Virus record (IMG/VR): IMGVR_UViG_3300009161_000012
Location: 1 to 37,189 of that record
Length of the DNA stretch: 37,189 nt
Strand: one strand, 5' to 3'
From: a virus
The notes beneath the pieces were generated by a model. The model worked only from the letters and a program-made list of their open reading frames with translations. It was not told the origin of the DNA and made no database searches. The stretch's first letter is position 1. Each line of letters starts with the position of its first letter. A program made the position numbers and the translations under genes. Positions 12,665 through 21,175 of the stretch are shown one piece after another.

Positions 12665-14001
12665 TTGAACGCGATTTGCCACACTCAGATGAAGCCGAGC
12701 GCAACGTCATTAGCTGTGTCTTGCTAGACGGAGCGGCAGCACTTGTCACCGCACTTGACTCAAAGATTACAGAAGCGTGCTTTTACGAACCAAAGAACGC
12801 CAAGCTTTGGCGTGCAATCATTTGGAACCACAATCACGGCAGACCAATAGAAACAGCAATTGTAATAGATGAACTCCGCAAAATCGACAAACTTGACTCA
12901 ATCGGTGTTGACCACATCGTCAGTGTTTCCGGTAGTATCCCCACTACGGCTGGTTTTTCCCACTGGCTTGAGCAAGTGCGGGAAACCTACGTGTTGCGGG
13001 AACTCATCAAATGCGCCAACGAAGTGCGGGAATGCGCTTACGGCTACAAGGGCAACGTGGAAGACTTCGTGGCAGCAACTTCCCGTATCCTATCCATCCG
13101 TCATGCGAGCCAGAAACAAGAAACGCTATCGTCGGCTGCTACTGATGTTTTTGACCTTTGCCAGCGTATTCTTGCGGGAGAAGACACAGAAGTGGATCGC
13201 GGCTTGCCTTGGCCTTGGCCGGACTGGAATAAACGCTTTGGCCCAGCGCAACCGGGGGAACTAATCGTCCTTGCGGCCCGTCCCGGCAGAGGCAAATCTA
13301 GCGCAGGAAGGCAGATTGCATGGCATTGGAGCCAGAAAGCAGGGGATGTGCTGCTATTCTCAAGGGAAATGCCAGTCTGTGGCCTTCCCCAGCTCTTTGC
13401 CCAGAGCCTTAGCGGTAGTAGTTGGCGTGAGTTTCGTCGCAACGAGCTAATTTCGGCAGACTCCGCTACGTTCATTGAGTCCGTCAAGGAAGTGCAGGCA
13501 AATAAGAGGATTCACATTTATGATAGAGACAGGACGTTGGCGCAGCTTACGGCTCGCATTAAGGCATTCCATCAGATTAAGCCAATTAAGGGCATTGTCA
13601 TCGACTACTTGCAACGCTACGACCCACAGCAGGACAGAGGGGAAACCCGAGACGTGGCGATTGGGCGTATGACTATGGCCATTAAGGATGCAGCAATTGA
13701 GTGCGGCATCCCCATTGTCCTACTTGCCCAGATTAGTCGCAGTGTGGAACGGGAAAATCGTGAGCCTATGCTGTCCGACTTGCGCGAGTCAGGAAACATC
13801 GAGCAAGACGCAGACCGCGTTATTTTCCTTGACGCACCTACAAATACGCCCGATGGTAGTACCCAAGACCTAAACGACGGAGCAGTTAGGCGTATCTTTG
13901 TAAATGCAATCCAAGCCAAGGGGCGAGGAGAGGGACAGGATAGAGTCGGGATGATGTTCAATCGTCCCATCACATCGTTTGAGTCAATCGTTCATTCATA
14001 A
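12661..14001 (+). CDS. dnaB: Replicative DNA helicase, DnaB-type
   Basis: This 446-residue hexameric 5'-3' helicase has a DnaB-like N-terminal domain (about 1-150) and a RecA-type motor. Walker A is ARPGRGKSS at 206-214 (H1), followed by FSREMP at 233-238 (H1a), IVIDYLQ at 312-318 (Walker B, H2), LLAQISR at 354-360 (H3) and DLRESGNIEQDAD at 373-385 (H4). This order and spacing are diagnostic. The gene is coupled to the nuclease by ATGA. With no phage polymerase or primase seen, the helicase probably loads host replication enzymes. A highly structured noncoding region follows it. Confidence 0.95.
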   Translation: MIERDLPHSDEAERNVISCVLLDGAAALVTALDSKITEACFYEPKNAKLWRAIIWNHNHGRPIETAIVIDELRKIDKLDSIGVDHIVSVSGSIPTTAGFSHWLEQVRETYVLRELIKCANEVRECAYGYKGNVEDFVAATSRILSIRHASQKQETLSSAATDVFDLCQRILAGEDTEVDRGLPWPWPDWNKRFGPAQPGELIVLAARPGRGKSSAGRQIAWHWSQKAGDVLLFSREMPVCGLPQLFAQSLSGSSWREFRRNELISADSATFIESVKEVQANKRIHIYDRDRTLAQLTARIKAFHQIKPIKGIVIDYLQRYDPQQDRGETRDVAIGRMTMAIKDAAIECGIPIVLLAQISRSVERENREPMLSDLRESGNIEQDADRVIFLDAPTNTPDGSTQDLNDGAVRRIFVNAIQAKGRGEGQDRVGMMFNRPITSFESIVHS

Positions 14002-14359
14002 TTTAGGGCGCCATCCATCAAGGATGGAAAGCGGTCATGCAACAGTTGATAAACTGGAGCGCAGACTAAGCCACCCTATTCACTTCCCTCCTGTGCTGAA
14101 TGCGGGTTCACCCGAGTAAGCAGAAATGCTTCTAGGCGCAGGCGGGTTTAAGCGGGGGATCGTCCAATTGAGGATTTCGTGCATTCATACGAAGATGTAG
14201 GCAACCCCTACTCCCTCGCACCACTTTCATCATCCCGCAGGGACGTATCTAGCGATGGTCACGACCATCGTTGTGAGCGAGCAAACCCTGCCTTCTGCGA
14301 AAGAATTGTTTCGTGGGGTGATGCCTATTTTGTTACTAAACAACACCACATAAAATCAA
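14002..14359 (+). ncRNA. Candidate structured noncoding RNA, unidentified
   Basis: The 358 bp after the helicase hold no supported gene but many hairpins: CCATCC/GGATGG (14011-14027), CAGTT/AACTG (14043-14056), CGGG-TTCA-CCCG (14103-14114), AAGCA-GAAA-TGCTT (14118-14131), TTCGT/ACGAA (14176-14193), GTAGG/CCTAC (14197-14211), TCCC-GCA-GGGA (14233-14243), CGATGGT-CACG-ACCATCG (14253-14270) and CGAAA/TTTCG (14298-14313). CTCGC/GCGAG (14215-14219/14277-14281) encloses two of them, and AGGG/CCCT (about 14005/14073) may close the 5' part. This density argues for a folded RNA on the early transcript. I do not recognise it as tRNA, tmRNA or RNase P RNA. A 65-codon frame at 14179-14376 is probably spurious. 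Confidence 0.55.
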
Positions 14360-14530
14360 ATGAAACCAAATCGTAAACTTGAAGAGCTTGAAGAATCCTT
14401 GATGGAAGATTTCGTGCAGGACATTGGCGGAAGCCAAGACCCTGTTGACCAATTCAAAGCCATTGAACGCTACGCCAAATTCGTAGAGGCCCGATCTGTA
14501 CGGATTAAAGCCGAACGTGTGGAGGCTTAA
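14360..14530 (+). CDS. Small acidic hypothetical protein
   Basis: This 56-residue protein (MKPNRKLEELEESLMEDF onward) begins after an A-rich leader at the 3' edge of the structured noncoding region. It is almost entirely helical and charged, with QDPVDQFKAIERYAKFVEAR as a likely helix-turn-helix-like hairpin of helices without clear DNA-binding signature. Its stop lies 2 bp before the GTG of the next gene, supporting cotranslation. No family is recognised. Confidence 0.55.
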   Translation: MKPNRKLEELEESLMEDFVQDIGGSQDPVDQFKAIERYAKFVEARSVRIKAERVEA

Positions 14531-14532
14531 CC

Positions 14533-14787
14533 GTGGTAACCAACGCGGGTGGACTTAGATTCCACGTTGAATCCTCAAACAAGGAAGAGGGCGCGTTTTA
14601 TAATGTTGAGTTCAAGGACCAGAACGGGGAATGCAGTTGCAGAGACTTCGTTGTGCGCTGCAAACCCCTCTACCGTGAACGCAAGAGTGTTGTAGAATAT
14701 GGAAATCCTGAAAGAACACGATGCAAACATATAAACCAAGTGCTTCTTTTCGTTGCAAATAAAGCCATTATTGGATGTATTAAATGA
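14533..14787 (+). CDS. SWIM-type zinc-finger-like small protein
   Basis: This 84-residue protein uses a GTG start at 14533, 2 bp after the previous stop. A beta-rich first half is followed by CSCRDF (C34, C36), then C44, and RCKHINQV (C64, H66), matching the CxC...CxH pattern of SWIM zinc fingers with an insert between the pairs. SWIM domains bind DNA or protein. The protein is short and stands alone, as in several phage genomes. It overlaps the next start by ATGA. The zinc-site reading is from spacing only. Confidence 0.65.
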   Translation: MVTNAGGLRFHVESSNKEEGAFYNVEFKDQNGECSCRDFVVRCKPLYRERKSVVEYGNPERTRCKHINQVLLFVANKAIIGCIK

Positions 14788-14996
14788 CAAATAAACAAAC
14801 TATTGATGCAATTAAAGAAAGATGCGAGTGGGCTAGTAAAAACGGTTTTAAGCTGGCTCTATGGCCATTTGGAGATGGGTTCTGCTGGCAATGGAAGCAT
14901 TCCAATGGAATGTCTGGATGGTCTGGATCAACAAATGCTGCTACAAAAGAAGTGGCATTGTTCTTTGCAACATTAGGAATCCGTGATGGCATCTAA
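14784..14996 (+). CDS. Small hypothetical Trp-rich protein
   Basis: This 70-residue protein has a short N-terminal helix (QTIDAIKERCEWASKNGF) and then a beta-rich middle with four Trp residues (ALWPFGDGFCWQWKHSN), ending in a helix (KEVALFFATLGIRDG). It reads like a small compact domain in which the conserved aromatic residues form the core. It is linked by ATGA to the SWIM-like gene and overlaps the HNH gene start by 11 bp. No function assigned. Confidence 0.6.
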   Translation: MTNKQTIDAIKERCEWASKNGFKLALWPFGDGFCWQWKHSNGMSGWSGSTNAATKEVALFFATLGIRDGI

Positions 14997-15378
14997 TGCT
15001 CCAGCAAAGCTACATTGCGGGGGACGGTGGACTGCGGCAAGAAAGCGTGGTTTCATCGTCTCCGCATTGCGCCGCGCCAGTGGAAGATGGGCACCAAAGA
15101 ACGACGCAAAAGCCGCTGCGCGCATTGCTAGGAACACATACAGATGTGCCTCATGTGCCAAAACTTTCGGCAACACGGACATACACATTGACCACATCAT
15201 CCCTGTCGTTGATCCCACCAAGGGATTCACAACGTGGGACGACTTCATTACTCGTCTATTTGTGGAAATCAACGGTTTTCGAGCCATTTGCACGACTTGC
15301 CACTCCGAAATTACTGCCAAGCAAAGAAACGTCCGTAACGAAAGGTTAGCCAATGAAAAAGTTCGTCATAGTCAGTGA
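14986..15378 (+). CDS. HNH endonuclease-type protein
   Basis: This 130-residue protein (ATG at 14986, preferred to the GTG at 14983) has a basic N-terminal half and then CASC at 54-57, HIDHIIPV at 67-74, and CTTCHSE at 102-108. Two Cys pairs for structural zinc, together with D69-H70 and H106, fit the HNH beta-beta-alpha metal fold. Such single-domain HNH proteins in phages act as nicking or packaging nucleases or as homing endonucleases. It lies in the replication block, not beside the terminase. Its end overlaps the phosphoesterase gene by 26 bp. Confidence 0.8.
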   Translation: MASNAPAKLHCGGRWTAARKRGFIVSALRRASGRWAPKNDAKAAARIARNTYRCASCAKTFGNTDIHIDHIIPVVDPTKGFTTWDDFITRLFVEINGFRAICTTCHSEITAKQRNVRNERLANEKVRHSQ

Positions 15379-16084
15379 CATCCACGGCAACCTTAAAGAC
15401 AAAACAGCGTGCAACGCAGCCATTGCATTCACTAAGAAATTTAGGCCAGAAATCCGCATCATTGCTGGCGACCTCTGGGACTTCTCAGCCATACGCACAG
15501 GAGCAAGTGAAGACGAACGCGCAGTGTCCATGCAGGACGACTTTGAGGCCGGAAAGGACTTCGCCAACGACTTCTTTGGGCGCACCTCAGAGAATGTCCT
15601 TATGCTCGGAAATCACGACATCCGCGCATACGACCTACGAGACAGTAGGGATGCTGTTAAGGGCGATTTGGGCGAGCGCATGGTTGCAGACATCAAGGCA
15701 CTTGCCGCCAAACATAAAGCCAAGCTAATCGACTATGACGCCAGAGATGGCGTTTACCAGCTTGGCGAGCTTAACGTAGTGCATGGCTTCCACTCTGGGA
15801 TGTCAGCCTGTGCAGCCCACGCTCGTGTCTATGGCAACGTGGTCTTTGGACACATCCACTCCATCGAGAGCTTCCAGACGCCGGGAATCAAGCAGAAGGA
15901 GGCTCGTAGCATTGGTTGCCTATGCGACCTCAACCCGTCCTACGTCAACAGAAAGACCGGAAAGCTACGTTGGTCTCACGGATGGGCTTATGGCTGGCTC
16001 CACGAAGATGGCACATACGCCATATTTCAAACTAGGGGAGTTAATGGAAAGTTCTACGCACCAACAAATATAGCCGAATACTAA
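15353..16084 (+). CDS. Calcineurin-like metallophosphoesterase
   Basis: This 243-residue protein shows the five-block signature of the family: SDIHGN (D9, H11), AGDLWD (D40), LGNHD at 85-89, VHGFHSG with H144, and FGHIHS at 165-170 (H167, H169). These residues bind a dinuclear metal centre that hydrolyses phosphomono- or diesters. Phage members may act on nucleotides, 2',3'-ends or DNA; the substrate here is not evident. The start overlaps the HNH gene by 26 bp, and the next gene follows after 1 bp, so it is firmly in the early operon. Confidence 0.88.
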   Translation: MKKFVIVSDIHGNLKDKTACNAAIAFTKKFRPEIRIIAGDLWDFSAIRTGASEDERAVSMQDDFEAGKDFANDFFGRTSENVLMLGNHDIRAYDLRDSRDAVKGDLGERMVADIKALAAKHKAKLIDYDARDGVYQLGELNVVHGFHSGMSACAAHARVYGNVVFGHIHSIESFQTPGIKQKEARSIGCLCDLNPSYVNRKTGKLRWSHGWAYGWLHEDGTYAIFQTRGVNGKFYAPTNIAEY

Positions 16085-16085
16085 C

Positions 16086-16319
16086 ATGAATCCTTGGGCT
16101 GAAATGGATAGGATTATCAAACGAATCCCTGAGCCAACGGGATTTGGCTGGTTCACAAAGAGCGAGTTAATGTCTCACTATAAAATGTCAGATGGCGCAG
16201 CAACTCGTACTATTCGCAAAATGCTTAATGACAAATTGCTTGACGAATGGAGCGGCACACTTTCAGTTGGAAAATTCGGCAAAAAGTGGAAACTAAAATC
16301 AGAAAACAAGGGTAAGTGA
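16086..16319 (+). CDS. Winged-helix-like small protein
   Basis: This 77-residue basic protein contains WFTKSELMSHYKMSDGAATRTIRKMLNDKLLDEW (about 22-55, two helices and a turn) followed by a beta hairpin (LSVGKFGKKWKLK), the order expected for a winged helix-turn-helix DNA-binding domain. It is encoded 1 bp after the phosphoesterase gene. It may be a phage transcription regulator; no operator is identified. Confidence 0.6.
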   Translation: MNPWAEMDRIIKRIPEPTGFGWFTKSELMSHYKMSDGAATRTIRKMLNDKLLDEWSGTLSVGKFGKKWKLKSENKGK

Positions 16320-16320
16320 T

Positions 16321-16575
16321 ATGACATCACAAGAAAATGAGCTGTGGAGACTAAGCGGAGTCGTCAAGTTTGTGCATCAAATCATGCCAGACGGATCACT
16401 GAGAGAAACGGAAGTGAATAGGGCTAGGTTTACGGTTCTCTGCCTTGCTCCACGTCCAGACACGCAAGAGGTTGTCCATTGCTGCGAGTTTTACAGCAAT
16501 GCTCTTGACGGGGCTAGGTTCTTCGTAACCCGTCAATTTTCGGAACATTGGGACGCTCTAGTTGAGCGAGCCTAA
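16321..16575 (+). CDS. Hypothetical protein, last gene of the early block
   Basis: This 84-residue protein starts 1 bp after the previous stop (MTSQENELWRLSG). It is mixed beta/alpha with conserved-looking aromatics and two adjacent Cys residues (VVHCCEFY). No motif identifies it. It ends only 6 bp before the stop of the converging late block, and no hairpin terminator is visible between them, so early and late transcripts probably overlap here. Confidence 0.6.
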   Translation: MTSQENELWRLSGVVKFVHQIMPDGSLRETEVNRARFTVLCLAPRPDTQEVVHCCEFYSNALDGARFFVTRQFSEHWDALVERA

Positions 16576-16581
16576 ATTAAA

Positions 16582-19500
16582 CTAACGACTTCCTCGACTT
16601 TCTTCTTGTGAAAGCTTTGCCAAATCTTTCATCAACGTTCCATTGGAATAATAGAGATAGGCTCTTTGCATTGGCTCTTGTTTTAAAGCATTAACAATAT
16701 CGTTAGATGCTGCAATTTTTCTGGCAAAATTGTTGTCTGTAGCAACATAAACCAAGAAATCATAATAACCACCGCGTGCCGCACGAGCTACACGACGAGT
16801 CAATGCAGTTAAACCAAGCGGTCCAAGATTGCCGAGTGGAACACCGGATGCACCAATTATGTTTGCGGCAGTAGATAGTTTTTCAACATTAGCCTCTCCG
16901 ACATAACCACCCTTACGAAGACTATCTTCAACTTTAGCTACAGAACCAAGAAACTTCTTCATGTCGTCGGTCATTGCTGAACCAGCAACAGTACTCAACC
17001 ATTTGAACCGCTGAACATCACTTGGGGATTTTGGATTAAAAATGCGACCAAATGTAGCCAAATCAAAAGAACTAGACTCACCGGGAATATAACGTTCAGT
17101 ACGAACAGCGGATTTCATTTCATCTGACCAAATTTTTCTAGATACCATGTCCGCAAGATTTGAATCATTTTTTCTAAGATGATCCATTGCTTTAGATGCA
17201 ACCTCCTGCGGCATCTGTTGAAGCAAATGACTAATTGTTCCACGACCAGTAATACCAGCTTCTGCCGTCATAGTATACTTGCCAAGTCCAGAAAACGCAC
17301 CAATCAAGTCATCGCTGCTGTATTTATCAAACAATTTTACAGCATCAGCTTCATCTAATTTTGCTTTATCAGCAACAGAAACTGCTTCAGATAGTTTCTT
17401 TCGCGCACCAGCTTTATCATTAATCGCATCAAGAAGAGCCGCCTGTTTTACGCGAGAATCAAATATTGCACGAGGAATAGCATTTGGAACATCTGGATTG
17501 GTCAAAACAGAATCAATTACATCGCTGGTAATTTCAGAAGATTTATAGGGTTTAAAACCCTCTTTCATTTGTTTAATACGTCCAATATTTCCAAATCCAA
17601 GCGATTCAACAAATGGAATCATATCGGCAGTTCTTGCCGTATACAACAAATCATCAATGACCCCAACTGGATTTCCAATATTCTTGCGAAGGAAGTTATC
17701 ACGCATCGAAGCATGAACAGCACCTACGAGCGACTGTCCAACTTCTGGAGAATACTTTGATACACGCGAAACCATCGCATAAAGATTGTTAAGTGTATCT
17801 GTATCGCCATTGCGAAGTGATTCAGCAATTGAATCAAGTGACGATGCTTTTACACCAGAAATCCTAAACTGTGGACTAGATGGATCAACAAATATTGGGA
17901 TATTAAATAATTCACGTCCAATATTGCTGTCTCTAATGTGAGAAATATCTCTATAGAAATCCATTGCGGTACGCAGTGGAGCAGCAGCAGACTTAAGACT
18001 TGGTGTCTTTTCAAAGTGACTCATCAATTCATCGCCAATTGCGCGATAGACTTTGCTTGCCGCAGCCTCTGCGGCATCAAGTTGACCGGGGTTGATATTC
18101 CCAAAACGAGACGACATTTTGTATCTAAGCTCTTGATATTGCGACCAAGAAACGGAATCCTGAACATCGCCAAACATTGCAGAAATCTGTTTTTGAGCAG
18201 GAGTAAGCTCGGCAGACTCACCGCGAACCGCATCCATAATGGATTTGCCATAAGCAGTATCAATTGCCCCGATCTTACCTAGTTGTTTTTCGGCAACAGA
18301 AACAATCCTATCTCTTGGAATAACCGCCGTATCTGTAGATAGACCAGTTTTCTTGTATAAAATTCCTGTTATTTCACTAACATTTTTATTTAAACTATTA
18401 AGGAGATTGGTTACAATATTTGCGTGTTCAGTAGGGCCAACAGAATCACCCATTAACTTTGCAATCTTTCCATCAGCAGATGCACCAATAGATAGTTCCT
18501 CAAGCATTTTTGCGGCATGATCTGCCTCTGCTTTTTGAAGAACAATAGGATCAATAACGTCACTACCCTTTAGCTGATTTAGTGAATCCAGCGACTGTTT
18601 TGTTCGCGAACGTGCTTCCATTACAAGATTTTCCGCATCATCAACAAGTGGAACAATCTTTGCGAAACGATCACGCATTGATGCATTATCGGGAACATCA
18701 CCAAGCCTAGTCCAGAAAGACTTGAAAACAGAACTTGGTGCAGAATCAATGCGAGCGGCAAGTTCCGGGCGACTCTTTGCAACTTCTTTCTCAAGTCCGG
18801 CACGTTCTGGAATTAGCATTCCAAATGTAGGATTGACTCCAGCTTCTTCAAAATAACGACGCGATGCATCTATTTCTGAACGATTAGATGCTAGCTTTCC
18901 AAATGCAGAAGAAAGAGCATGAAGTCCAACACCAAATCCAAATCCAGTAAATCCTGATTTAAGAGCATTTGAAGCAATAACCGCACCCTCACTGCTTTCA
19001 ATAGATGCAAGACGATCATCAATTGATTTTTGCTCTTTTTCAGTTCTAAGGGAACGCTCAGTTAGTTGTCCAGAAACAGATGCTCCAGTAGATATTCCAC
19101 CAAGAGTTAAACCCGCTTTGGAAACTTCTTTAATTCCTCTTCCAAACGCAGGAATTGGAGCACCAGCAAGCACACTGCTCTCAACAATTTGACCAATGCC
19201 CCTGCTGGAAAATACTTCTTCTCCTTGAAGGAATCGACGACCAGCGGTTCCCAGAGCACCAGATGCCGCTCTTAACGCAATTGCAGCGGGAAGTCCCATT
19301 CCTCCAGTGGCTACGGTTACAGCAATTGGAACACCAACTTCAATAAGAGAACCAGAAACATCTCCAAAATCACGTTCTAGTGCCTGCAACGATGCTTCTG
19401 CAGTCTGTTGACGACGACCATATTGATCTTCAGTTAAACCAGTAGTTGTTGAAACATTGCCACTTTGTTGTTTATCATTTGAAATACTACTACTTCCAGT

Positions 19501-19662
19501 AATAAAACTAGTAAGTTGTTCTGGTGAAAATCCTTTACGACCAACATTAGCTGTTTGCTCAGAACGCGCCATATCCACATATTTAGAAATAACCTCATCT
19601 GGTGCCCCAGATTTGGAAAGCTTAGATACGTTGTCGCTAATTTCTTGGTCTGTGGGTGCCAT
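16582..19662 (-). CDS. Large internal virion (ejection) protein
   Basis: This 1026-residue protein is the last late gene. The first 85 residues are polar. Hydrophobic Gly/Ala-rich segments follow at about 105-150 (GSLIEVGVPIAVTVATGG, then LPAAIALRAASGALG) and about 235-250, and the remainder is long, helical and charged. Its size, position after the tailspike and membrane-active segments match podovirus ejection proteins that form a conduit across the host envelope. No lysozyme or transglycosylase motif is apparent. It overlaps the start/stop of the neighbouring 500-residue gene (position 19662). Assignment is by architecture, not by recognised domain. Confidence 0.65.
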   Translation of the reverse strand: MAPTDQEISDNVSKLSKSGAPDEVISKYVDMARSEQTANVGRKGFSPEQLTSFITGSSSISNDKQQSGNVSTTTGLTEDQYGRRQQTAEASLQALERDFGDVSGSLIEVGVPIAVTVATGGMGLPAAIALRAASGALGTAGRRFLQGEEVFSSRGIGQIVESSVLAGAPIPAFGRGIKEVSKAGLTLGGISTGASVSGQLTERSLRTEKEQKSIDDRLASIESSEGAVIASNALKSGFTGFGFGVGLHALSSAFGKLASNRSEIDASRRYFEEAGVNPTFGMLIPERAGLEKEVAKSRPELAARIDSAPSSVFKSFWTRLGDVPDNASMRDRFAKIVPLVDDAENLVMEARSRTKQSLDSLNQLKGSDVIDPIVLQKAEADHAAKMLEELSIGASADGKIAKLMGDSVGPTEHANIVTNLLNSLNKNVSEITGILYKKTGLSTDTAVIPRDRIVSVAEKQLGKIGAIDTAYGKSIMDAVRGESAELTPAQKQISAMFGDVQDSVSWSQYQELRYKMSSRFGNINPGQLDAAEAAASKVYRAIGDELMSHFEKTPSLKSAAAPLRTAMDFYRDISHIRDSNIGRELFNIPIFVDPSSPQFRISGVKASSLDSIAESLRNGDTDTLNNLYAMVSRVSKYSPEVGQSLVGAVHASMRDNFLRKNIGNPVGVIDDLLYTARTADMIPFVESLGFGNIGRIKQMKEGFKPYKSSEITSDVIDSVLTNPDVPNAIPRAIFDSRVKQAALLDAINDKAGARKKLSEAVSVADKAKLDEADAVKLFDKYSSDDLIGAFSGLGKYTMTAEAGITGRGTISHLLQQMPQEVASKAMDHLRKNDSNLADMVSRKIWSDEMKSAVRTERYIPGESSSFDLATFGRIFNPKSPSDVQRFKWLSTVAGSAMTDDMKKFLGSVAKVEDSLRKGGYVGEANVEKLSTAANIIGASGVPLGNLGPLGLTALTRRVARAARGGYYDFLVYVATDNNFARKIAASNDIVNALKQEPMQRAYLYYSNGTLMKDLAKLSQEESRGSR

Positions 19663-21164
19663 TATTTTTTATTTCCGTTATAATACATATTAAAAAAATC
19701 CGTAGAAGATGATGCTGGAATTTCTCCAGAAATCTGCTTTTTCTTTAAATTACTTTGCATTATTTGCTTTTCGTAATCATTATATTCAAGGCGACCAATA
19801 CCACCTTCTTTTGATGCAAGATTGTTATAAAGTGATAGAGTCTTTAATAGTCCATCACGAACATTCTCTTCTTTATCGGTTGCATAATAAGGAGCAGAAG
19901 AATTGATAACAGCGGAAAAATCTTTATCAGAGGTCGTTCCGAGTGGACCACCTCCGGTTGGTGATGAACGTTTAAGTTCCATCAAAGAATTAATTCCAAC
20001 TGCATTCCTAACTGAATCAACAAGCCTTACATATTGTTGTGTTCTTGTACCAGATAGTGGCCCAATCATTCCGGTCAATGCAAGGGTTCCCGTATTCGCT
20101 CCATGATTTAACAACCACAATGCACGAAGAACATTATCTCGGTCTGAGGATATATGATAATTATATGTCTCCGTTGATTCTTTTTCTTTCTTTACCTTAT
20201 CATCAAGTTTAATGTCTGCCGAACTACCGGGAATTGCTTTGGCTGTTGAAATTCCCGTTTTTGGATCGCGAACCAATGTATAATCAGACGAAAGACTTTT
20301 AAGTGCAGCACCCTGCGTTGGATTGGCAAACCATTTGCCAGTTTTCTTATCTTGCTCTGGAATCACTACATAACCAACTGGAAGAGTATTTTCTTTAATA
20401 GAGGAAGCCGCATCTTCTGGATTATCAAATCCAGCTTCACGGGTGCGTGTAAGTGCGCCTGCAAGTTGAGAAACTTTGCCAAGTCCATCGGTGCTAATAC
20501 CCCGTTGAGCAGCATTAATAAGTAAACTTTGTGGATCAACCTTTGGCCTATTTGGATTGCGCAGACCAGAAGGAATTCCTTCATCTGCTGTAAATTCCTT
20601 TATAAGAGCAGAAATGATTGTTTCATCTTTAATTTTTGCAGCAGTTTCGGCTTTGAGGGCATTAGATCGTTCAGTAATGTTTACAGTTTCTGCCCCCATT
20701 TTTGAAAGGCTACCCTGAGACTTCAAGAAATCAAGATAGATATTTGTGCCACCAATAACTTGCTCATTGGTATATTCTCCAGATGGAGCAGCTCCTTTGT
20801 TTTCCAAGAGCTTTTGACCATACTCAGCAGACTTACTCCGGTCAGTAGTGATCTTCTTATATTGGTCAAAATCAGTTTTAAGCTTGATAAATGCCGGTGC
20901 TCCACCAGCCGCTTTTAGTCCGAAACGAGCCGTCTTGTCATCAATATCTGGGTAAAGAGTTTTGATAAGCGCAACGCCTTCGTTCTGTGCCTTGCGTTCA
21001 TTAACGGCTTTACCGACTTTATTCATCACTTCCTCAAGCCCCTTGGCGATTGCTTGAGTTCCGGCTACTTGCATCTGAGCAGCTTGTCCAGACGCTTGCA
21101 AGAACGGCGTGTAATCAACAGCCGATAGTTCAGGTCTAATTTGACTGCCAGTTGCAATAGCCAT
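19662..21164 (-). CDS. Probable internal virion protein
   Basis: This 500-residue protein begins MAIATGSQIRPELSAVDYTP, a start found in podoviral ejection-type proteins, followed by an Ala/Gln-rich helical region (about 20-65) and a long soluble helical body. It lacks membrane spans. It lies between two other putative internal proteins and shares a boundary base with the downstream gene, so it is probably a stoichiometric partner in the ejected complex. No enzymatic motif is seen. Identification is from gene order and general composition. Confidence 0.6.
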   Translation of the reverse strand: MAIATGSQIRPELSAVDYTPFLQASGQAAQMQVAGTQAIAKGLEEVMNKVGKAVNERKAQNEGVALIKTLYPDIDDKTARFGLKAAGGAPAFIKLKTDFDQYKKITTDRSKSAEYGQKLLENKGAAPSGEYTNEQVIGGTNIYLDFLKSQGSLSKMGAETVNITERSNALKAETAAKIKDETIISALIKEFTADEGIPSGLRNPNRPKVDPQSLLINAAQRGISTDGLGKVSQLAGALTRTREAGFDNPEDAASSIKENTLPVGYVVIPEQDKKTGKWFANPTQGAALKSLSSDYTLVRDPKTGISTAKAIPGSSADIKLDDKVKKEKESTETYNYHISSDRDNVLRALWLLNHGANTGTLALTGMIGPLSGTRTQQYVRLVDSVRNAVGINSLMELKRSSPTGGGPLGTTSDKDFSAVINSSAPYYATDKEENVRDGLLKTLSLYNNLASKEGGIGRLEYNDYEKQIMQSNLKKKQISGEIPASSSTDFFNMYYNGNKK

Positions 21165-21175
21165 AGTAGTTTATA

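Noticed and set aside
14179-14376. 65-codon plus frame in the post-helicase gap
   Set aside because: Covers several hairpins and overlaps the better-supported gene starting at 14360.
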